From: Halobacillus litoralis
GTDB lineage: Bacteria; Bacillota; Bacilli; Bacillales; Halobacillaceae
Assembly: GCF_009856445.1 (NCBI RefSeq)
Contig: NZ_WMFA01000009.1
Location: 1 to 64,000 of the forward strand
DNA length: 64,000 nucleotides
Reading direction: 5' to 3'
Shown: piece after piece, positions 58,785 through 64,000 of the stretch
Numbering within the stretch: position 1 is the first letter of the stretch
Layout: each line of letters opens with the position of its first letter
Position numbers and translations under genes: made by a program
The notes under the pieces: generated by a model
Told to the model about the DNA's origin: nothing
Databases searched by the model: none
The model's input: only the letters and a program-made list of their open reading frames with translations

Positions 58785-60245
58785 TTATTTTTTCAGCACT
58801 AACTTTGCCACAGATTCCACATGATACGTCTGTGGAAACATATCCACGGGCTGAATGCCTTCCACTTCATAGCCGTTCTTTACTAAATATTTCATATCCC
58901 GCGCCTGTGTTTCCGGGTTACAGGACACATAAACCACTCGCTTCGGCTTAAGCTTCACAACGCTTGATAAGAAGGCTTCGTCACTACCACTTCTCGGCGG
59001 GTCCATAATTACGACGTCTGCTTTCTCCCCGCGCGCAGCCATATCGACCATGAATTCACCAGCATCCCCTTGGTAGAAGCGTGCATTGGTCACGCCATTG
59101 CGCTTCGAATTTCGGATGGCATCCCGGACCGCATCCTTGTTCACCTCTACTCCAATGACTTTGCCAGCTTTGCGGCTGGCCACAAGACCGATCGTACCAA
59201 TTCCGCAGTACGCATCAATCACGGTGTCGTTTCCAGTCAGCTCGGCCATTTCAATCGCTTTTCCATAAAGCTTCTCCGTCTGAACAGGATTGATTTGGTA
59301 AAAGGACTTTGCTGAAATTTCAAATTCCAGCCCGCACAACGTATCTGTAATCGTTCCCTTGCCGAACAGCACTTTCTCCTGTTCGCCCAAAACAACACTT
59401 GTATCCCGTTTGTTCACATTCAACAGCATGGTCGTTATATCAGGGTGAGCTTTTCTTAAAGCTTTAACGAAGTTGTTTTTCCCCTTGAACTCAGAGGAGG
59501 CAGCAACGAGTACCACCATAACCTCTCCGCTGACTTTACCTACTTTGATCAACACATGCCGTAAGAAGCCACGTCCAGTGTCTTCGTTATACGGCTGCAT
59601 TTTCGAATTCCTCATATAATCTTTGATGGTGTCTATGATTTCGTCCGCTTTCGGATCATGAATGAGACATCGATCCATTGGAATGATTTCATGCGTGTGC
59701 TGCGCATACAGACCACCAATGACCTGACGCTTGTGATTCAAACCGAATGTATTATGATTCTTGTTGCGGTAATCATAGGGGTGGTCCATCGTGTAAATAG
59801 GATCCGGTTTTCCAAACGGTTTCATCAATTGATCAATGGTTTCCTGCTTGAAACGGGCCTGGGCATCGTTACTCATATGCTGAAGCTGGCATCCTCCGCA
59901 TTCGTAATAATATGGACAAGGTGGGTCGACTCGTTCTTGTGCAGAAGTGATTACATTCTTCACCTCTGCGTCCAAAAACTTCCCTTTTTGAACGATGTTC
60001 ACCTCAGCCTTTTCACCTGATAAAAGCAAAGGGACTTCCAACTGTTTCCCCTTCCACTCGGCAATCCCCTTCCCTTCATCGGTGAGACCTGTGCACGTGA
60101 CCTGTGCGGTTATAGGTTTCTGCCCCCGTGCAGGTTTACCCTTAGAAGGTCTATTCGGAGAAAAGTTCTGTTTCCCGGTTGGCCTGCCCACCTTTTTCGG
60201 TTTCTTATTCAGCTTTTTATTTCCTTGATGCTTTCGTTTACTCAT
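58785..60245 (-). CDS. rlmCD: 23S rRNA (uracil-C5)-methyltransferase, RlmCD type
   Basis: About 486 residues. A basic, disordered extension (residues 1-45, Lys/Pro-rich) precedes a TRAM domain (ITAQVTCTGLTDEGKGIAEW), the iron-sulphur site CPYYYECGGCQLQH, and the SAM domain with VIDAYCGIGTIGLVA and VIMDPPRSG; the catalytic Cys is in VYVSCNPETQ. It methylates U747 and/or U1939 of 23S rRNA. The N-terminal extension is longer than in E. coli RlmD. AGGAAG stands before the ATG at 60245. Confidence 0.88.
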   Translation of the reverse strand: MSKRKHQGNKKLNKKPKKVGRPTGKQNFSPNRPSKGKPARGQKPITAQVTCTGLTDEGKGIAEWKGKQLEVPLLLSGEKAEVNIVQKGKFLDAEVKNVITSAQERVDPPCPYYYECGGCQLQHMSNDAQARFKQETIDQLMKPFGKPDPIYTMDHPYDYRNKNHNTFGLNHKRQVIGGLYAQHTHEIIPMDRCLIHDPKADEIIDTIKDYMRNSKMQPYNEDTGRGFLRHVLIKVGKVSGEVMVVLVAASSEFKGKNNFVKALRKAHPDITTMLLNVNKRDTSVVLGEQEKVLFGKGTITDTLCGLEFEISAKSFYQINPVQTEKLYGKAIEMAELTGNDTVIDAYCGIGTIGLVASRKAGKVIGVEVNKDAVRDAIRNSKRNGVTNARFYQGDAGEFMVDMAARGEKADVVIMDPPRSGSDEAFLSSVVKLKPKRVVYVSCNPETQARDMKYLVKNGYEVEGIQPVDMFPQTYHVESVAKLVLKK

Positions 60246-60323
60246 AGGCACTTCCTGTCTTTGCTTATTTGCCCCTCATTATAAACTACCGGGAGCCGGC
60301 GGTAAAACAGAGAGAAGAAAAAC

Positions 60324-60352
60324 GAGCCTCCCCCTTAGATTGGGAAGGCTCC
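60324..60352 (-). terminator. Terminator of the MFS gene
   Basis: GAGCCT and AGGCTC with partly paired CCC/GGG around a loop, followed on the minus strand by TTTTTCTTC. Confidence 0.65.
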
Positions 60353-60356
60353 TAAA

Positions 60357-61547
60357 TTAGCTCTTTTTAAGTTTTTGAACCATAAGGAATCCGGCTGTCA
60401 TCGTAAAAAAGATCAGCAATAGACCCGCAAAACCGTTGGTGAAACCTGTGCGCTCAATGGCAAATCCGAACATTGGAAAGCTGACCATAATGATAAAGCT
60501 CTCCATTAAACCGATCAATGAAAAGAAGGTGGATCTGACATTGCTTTTTAATAAGTTTTGCACAAATGAACTGAAGATGGGTTCGAATAAACTCAACAGC
60601 TGTGCAAGGAATAGGAAGGATAAGAGAATAGCCCAGTCCACAGCGAAGATGAACAGGATGAAAAACAAAAAGAACAGGCCTAAACCGTAATGTAAAAGAT
60701 TGAAGAACTCAAATCGTTTTTCGACCTTGTAGGCGATTTTCGCCATGACAACACCCAATAGTCCCTCGATTGTAAATACAGCACCTACAACTACAGAAGA
60801 GTAACCTAACTGGATAAAGTATTCCTGGCCATAAAAAACGAGTATAACCATAACCGCACTCGCCAGAATAAATAACACCACAGGCTGGTGGAGGACCGAA
60901 TTCCGCTTCCATACATCGATACCTAATTTAAATTGATGGACCCACTGGTTATACCATCGTCCGCCGATGTCCTCTGTCTTTTCTCGTTCCGGTTCTTTCA
61001 GTAAAAACAGAGGAATCAAGGCAAGGATATGGGTGAAGATGGTGGAGCCATAGACCCACTCCCAGCTGATCTCTGCCATGAATCCTCCCAGGAACTTAGC
61101 AAGGCTCAAGGATAATAGAGCAAGAGCCGTCATGCTTCCGATCACCTTCGTATAATCTTTCTCCCTATTTTCATTTTTCAACGTATCATATGCAAAAGCC
61201 TGTTCCGCGCCTGAGTGGAAAGTAACCATGATTCCCATCGATAAAAAGGCGAGTGTGAACATCGAAAAGGTACCGCTGATCAACATGAACAGGCCATAAA
61301 AAAGACTGAACACATTCCCGATGACTAAGCTCACTTTTCTCCCGTACAAATCAGCAATCATTCCTGTGGGTACCTCAAACAGGACAATCGCCAAGTGAAG
61401 AAAAGCTTCCAACAAACCAATCTGACCGAACGTCATCCCTCTGTCTCCGAGGTAGATGACCCACAAGGCCCGGTCAAAAAACAACTGAGCAAAAAAGATA
61501 TAGAAATACAGCATATAGATACTGCGTTTTGTTTTAAACATGGTCAT
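60357..61547 (-). CDS. Major facilitator superfamily transporter
   Basis: 396 residues with 12 membrane helices. Motif A-like sequence is GMIADLYGRKVSLVIGN between TM2 and TM3. The order and loop lengths fit a proton-driven exporter of drugs or metabolites; the substrate is not known. In-frame ATGs at 61547 and 61541 have GAGG four or ten bases upstream, so the exact start is open. The gene is preceded by a separate small transcription unit that ends in a terminator. Confidence 0.85.
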   Translation of the reverse strand: MTMFKTKRSIYMLYFYIFFAQLFFDRALWVIYLGDRGMTFGQIGLLEAFLHLAIVLFEVPTGMIADLYGRKVSLVIGNVFSLFYGLFMLISGTFSMFTLAFLSMGIMVTFHSGAEQAFAYDTLKNENREKDYTKVIGSMTALALLSLSLAKFLGGFMAEISWEWVYGSTIFTHILALIPLFLLKEPEREKTEDIGGRWYNQWVHQFKLGIDVWKRNSVLHQPVVLFILASAVMVILVFYGQEYFIQLGYSSVVVGAVFTIEGLLGVVMAKIAYKVEKRFEFFNLLHYGLGLFFLFFILFIFAVDWAILLSFLFLAQLLSLFEPIFSSFVQNLLKSNVRSTFFSLIGLMESFIIMVSFPMFGFAIERTGFTNGFAGLLLIFFTMTAGFLMVQKLKKS

Positions 61548-61564
61548 TCGTCCTCTCTTCTACA

Positions 61565-61600
61565 TAAAAAAGCCACACGTGATCATTCCCGTGTGGCAGC
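61565..61600 (-). terminator. Terminator of the 36-residue gene
   Basis: GCCACACG and CGTGTGGC around a ten-base loop, followed on the minus strand by TTTTTT. It lies after the small gene (stop at 61646) and before the MFS start, so it supports the small gene as its own unit. Confidence 0.8.
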
Positions 61601-61645
61601 CTCCGCTAATTAAAGGAAATCATACATACGTTCACTTTATGGAAT

Positions 61646-61756
61646 TCAGCTAAAAAAGGACACACCTGTCCCTCTGATCGCTGATTTTCCAATAATAGAC
61701 ATCATGAAAAGCAGGTGCTTATCCTCACTTTTGATGTCTAAGGTGAATGCATGCAT
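61646..61756 (-). CDS. Small protein, 36 residues
   Basis: A short frame: it starts MHAFTLDIKSEDKHLLFMMS and ends KSAIRGTGVSFFS. AAAGGAGG stands seven bases before the ATG, and the gene has its own terminator. A central hydrophobic segment (LLFMMSIIGKSAI) with charged flanks could be a short amphipathic or membrane helix. It is too short for confident assignment and I know no family. The strong site and terminator argue that it is real. Confidence 0.55.
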   Translation of the reverse strand: MHAFTLDIKSEDKHLLFMMSIIGKSAIRGTGVSFFS

Positions 61757-62086
61757 GAATTTCCCTCCTTTATGTACAAGATTGATCCCCATTATATAAC
61801 GGTTCAGAACTTAAGACAACTTCATCTGGTCCAATAGCAATCCTCTGATTCTCTATTTCATCCGAAAGCGAATCGATCTTTTCAAAAACAGTCCATACAA
61901 TAAACGACCTTTTTGTTGTATCTCTATGAAAACAATGATACTATACTATTCAGTAATAGTATGACACATTAAAACGAATCAGAACAATTAGTGTGACATA
62001 ATAAAAGGGCCATAAATGCAGGAAGCTGTACATAACATCATCGCTTTCCCGGCCCTCCTCATCACTAAAAGTAAGGGAGATGGATT
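61757..62086 (+). promoter_or_regulatory. Upstream region of ppsR-ppdK with CcpN-like boxes and a leader hairpin
   Basis: A 330-base gap. TATGACACATT (61960-61970) and TGTGACATAAT (61992-62002) each match 10 of 11 positions of the B. subtilis CcpN consensus TRTGHYATAYW as I remember it. ATACTAT-TCAGTA-ATAGTAT (61943-61962) is a 7-6-7 palindrome that overlaps the first. From 62006 to 62056 the leader can fold with AGGGCC/GGCCCT and GGAAGC/GCTTTCC. The left half shows nothing I can name. Confidence 0.5.
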
Positions 62087-62905
62087 GTGACTACTAAAGA
62101 AATGGTGTATATCGTGTCAGATTCAGTCGGTGAAACAGCTGAATTAATGGTAAAAGCTGTGGCGAGTCAGTTTTTTGGTCAGGATGTTGAAATCCAGCAC
62201 TTCTCCTATGTAGAAGATGAGCAGGATATTAATAATGTCATCACAGTGGCGAAGTATCGTCCATCCATCATCGCTTACACCATCGTCCTTCCTGATTTGA
62301 AGGAATACCTTGACCACAGGGCTGAAGAAGAACAAATCATTGCGGTGGATTTAATGTATCCGTTGATGAATGCGTTCGCTGAAAAATTCAATATGCAGCC
62401 TAATCGTCAACCGGGACAGATGAGAAAGTTGGATGAGAACTACTTTAAACGAGTGGAAGCAATTGAGTTTGCTGTGAAGTATGATGACGGACAGGAAGTC
62501 AGAGGATTGAAACAAGCCGATATTGTTCTTGTCGGAGTGTCACGAACCTCAAAGACTCCTCTTTCTATGTATCTAGCGAATAAGCAATTCAAGGTGGCCA
62601 ACGTCCCGCTCATCCCGGAGGTCCCGCCTCCAGAAGAACTTTTTAACATCCCTAGAAAAAAGTGCGTGGGATTGATCATCTCACCGGAAAAATTAAATGA
62701 CATTCGCAGAGAGCGATTAAAACGACTCGGGTTAACGAACTCAGCCAGTTATGCCTCATTGAATCGAATTTTTGAAGAATTAACATGTGCGGAAGACATC
62801 ATGAAAAAGATTGGGTGTCCAGTCATCGATGTCTCCAATAAAGCCATCGAAGAGACGGCCGATATCATTCTGGCCATGTTTAATAAAAGGGGGAGCTTTG
62901 CCTAA
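62087..62905 (+). CDS. ppsR: Pyruvate,phosphate dikinase regulatory protein (PpsR, YqfL type)
   Basis: 272 residues. The bifunctional kinase/phosphatase signature is present: VYIVSDSVGETAELMVKA at the start, the P-loop-like GVSRTSKTPLS near 152, and the LIPEVPPPEELF and GLIISPEKL segments. It switches PpdK off with ADP and on with phosphate. The GTG start has AAGGGAG eight bases upstream. Its stop overlaps the start of ppdK (TAATG), so the regulator and target are coupled. CcpN-like boxes stand upstream. Confidence 0.9.
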   Translation: MTTKEMVYIVSDSVGETAELMVKAVASQFFGQDVEIQHFSYVEDEQDINNVITVAKYRPSIIAYTIVLPDLKEYLDHRAEEEQIIAVDLMYPLMNAFAEKFNMQPNRQPGQMRKLDENYFKRVEAIEFAVKYDDGQEVRGLKQADIVLVGVSRTSKTPLSMYLANKQFKVANVPLIPEVPPPEELFNIPRKKCVGLIISPEKLNDIRRERLKRLGLTNSASYASLNRIFEELTCAEDIMKKIGCPVIDVSNKAIEETADIILAMFNKRGSFA

Positions 62906-64000
62906 TGGAAAACAATGTTGTATTCATGTTTGATCACACAGAAAGCGGCAAGAAGGAACTTCTAGGTGGAAAAGGCGCAAACTTAGCGGAAATGACCCGT
63001 ATCGGTTTACCTGTCCCATATGGTTTTACGATTACGACCGCTGCCTGTAACGCGTACTATGATGCAGGTGAAGTCATTTCGCCGGAAGTCGAAGCCCAGG
63101 TATTACAATCCCTTCAAACGCTTGAATCCAAAACAGATAAACGCTTAGGCGATCCAACCAATCCGCTGCTTGTTTCGGTGCGCTCAGGTGCTGTACATTC
63201 CATGCCCGGGATGATGGATACTGTTTTGAACCTTGGCATGAATGATGAAACGGTCAAAGGAATGGCAGAACTTACGAATAACCCTCGCTTTGCCTATGAC
63301 TCCTACCGCCGGTTCATTCAGATGTTCGGGAATGTTGTTCTGGATATAGAAAACTATCTTTTTGAACAACAGTTGGAAGAGATCCGTGAAGAAAAAGGGT
63401 ACCACTCCGATACAGAATTGACAGCTGAAGATTGGAAGCTGGTCATCGAAGCATTCAAAACCACTGTGGTCAAATATACGAAACGAAGCTTCCCTCAAGA
63501 TCCTAAAGAACAACTTTTCCTTACCATTCAGGCTGTGTTTGACTCATGGAATAATCAGCGGGCCGTCCTGTACCGCCGCCTTCATCAAATCCCTGGACAC
63601 CTTGGGACAGCCGTCAATATTCAAAGCATGGTTTTCGGAAATATGGGGGAAGATTCCGGGACAGGCGTCGCCTTTACACGCAATCCTTCTACTGGTGAGT
63701 CCAAACTTTATGGGGAATACTTGATCAACGCACAGGGAGAAGACGTTGTGGCAGGAATTCGTACACCTCAGCCAATTGCGACGCTCAAAGATGAGATGCC
63801 GGATGTGTTTCAACAATTGGTGGAGACCTGTCAGCTGTTAGAAGACCATTACAAAGATATGCAGGACATTGAATTCACCGTAGAACGCGGGAAGCTGTTC
63901 ATCCTTCAAACACGGACAGGTAAACGAACCGCCCAGGCTGCCATTCGTATCGCAGTTGAAATGGTGAAAGAAAAAATCATGGATCAGCGTGAAGCTCTTT
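62905..64000 (+). CDS. ppdK: Pyruvate,phosphate dikinase, N-terminal part (runs off window)
   Basis: 365 codons are visible; the full enzyme is about 880. The start ATG overlaps the ppsR stop. Visible motifs are KKELLGGKGANLAEMTRIGLP (nucleotide-binding N-terminus), LLVSVRSGAVHSMPGMMDT, GDSGTG-like GEDSGTGVAFTRNP, and LYGEYLINAQGEDVVAGIRTP. The enzyme makes PEP from pyruvate, ATP and phosphate. The catalytic His lies further right, outside the window. The fragment is intact, without frame changes. Confidence 0.92.
   Translation, partial: MENNVVFMFDHTESGKKELLGGKGANLAEMTRIGLPVPYGFTITTAACNAYYDAGEVISPEVEAQVLQSLQTLESKTDKRLGDPTNPLLVSVRSGAVHSMPGMMDTVLNLGMNDETVKGMAELTNNPRFAYDSYRRFIQMFGNVVLDIENYLFEQQLEEIREEKGYHSDTELTAEDWKLVIEAFKTTVVKYTKRSFPQDPKEQLFLTIQAVFDSWNNQRAVLYRRLHQIPGHLGTAVNIQSMVFGNMGEDSGTGVAFTRNPSTGESKLYGEYLINAQGEDVVAGIRTPQPIATLKDEMPDVFQQLVETCQLLEDHYKDMQDIEFTVERGKLFILQTRTGKRTAQAAIRIAVEMVKEKIMDQREAL

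Noticed and set aside
62006-62056. Known riboswitch or T-box before ppsR
   Set aside because: The leader can fold, but I see no T-box sequence or riboswitch core, and no terminator with a U run. It is noted only as a structured leader.

Overview
The window looks like chromosomal DNA of a low-to-mid GC, endospore-forming member of the Bacillaceae, probably a moderately halophilic genus such as Halobacillus or a relative. That placement is inferred from gene content, not from a search. Ribosome binding sites are strong (AGGAGG type). There are CotY/CotZ-like and SPOCS-like coat proteins, Spo0M, an LTA synthase, PadR/HAAS and MntR-type control, and a yjlC-ndh pair like that of Bacillus subtilis. 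I see no transposase, integrase, phage module, rRNA or tRNA gene, so most of the window reads as ordinary chromosome with accessory patches.

Layout. 0-5 kb: an atypical BCCT transporter, an unknown membrane protein, a DUF6376-type lipoprotein, a VOC protein and a ZIP metal transporter. 5-12.2 kb: a sporulation-surface region with four SPOCS/DUF3794-like proteins and a Cys-rich CotY/CotZ protein. Inserted in it are a mirrored pair of repeat elements and a two-gene operon for a ParM-like actin and a small ParR-like partner with an acidic tail. 12.4-20.5 kb: a degenerate ImmA/IrrE-like protein, unknown proteins, a CBO0543-type membrane protein with a previously uncalled 37-residue partner, yjlC-ndh, an aldo/keto reductase, a cytochrome P450, a Trp-rich TspO-like protein and class I FBP aldolase. 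20.5-28.4 kb: cadC-cadA with six N-terminal Cys-Cys pairs, then an MMPL transporter with a secreted coiled partner and a divergent TetR regulator.

28.4-36.7 kb: a manganese-type ABC importer behind two MntR-like boxes, a PadR-HAAS pair behind twin operators, and a sortase with its own wall-anchored substrate. 36.7-37.4 kb: a second mirrored repeat pair, one copy carrying a nested insertion. 37.4-50.3 kb: LTA synthase, FAD monooxygenase, NAD(P)-binding epimerase-like protein, a general stress protein with a SigB-like promoter, Spo0M with an ECF-like promoter, AlaX-type editing protein, a phosphofructokinase homologue with a broken ATP motif, a prolyl 4-hydroxylase-like oxygenase and a cupin. 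50.3-64 kb: topoisomerase III, a 32-unit tandem repeat, a NERD protein, iron alcohol dehydrogenase, a large membrane protein, a hydrolase, a staygreen protein, RlmCD, an MFS transporter, a 36-residue small protein, and ppsR-ppdK (ppdK runs off the right edge) behind CcpN-like boxes.

Functional themes are metal homeostasis (ZIP, CadCA, Mn ABC), envelope and spore surface (SPOCS, CotYZ, sortase, LtaS), redox metabolism (NDH-2, P450, AKR, monooxygenase) and carbon-flow control (Fda, PFK homologue, PpsR/PpdK). The best leads for new biology are the actin/adaptor pair among coat genes, the sortase-substrate pair with a duplicated helical domain, the PFK homologue, the dispersed and tandem repeat families, and three short genes with their own ribosome binding sites.
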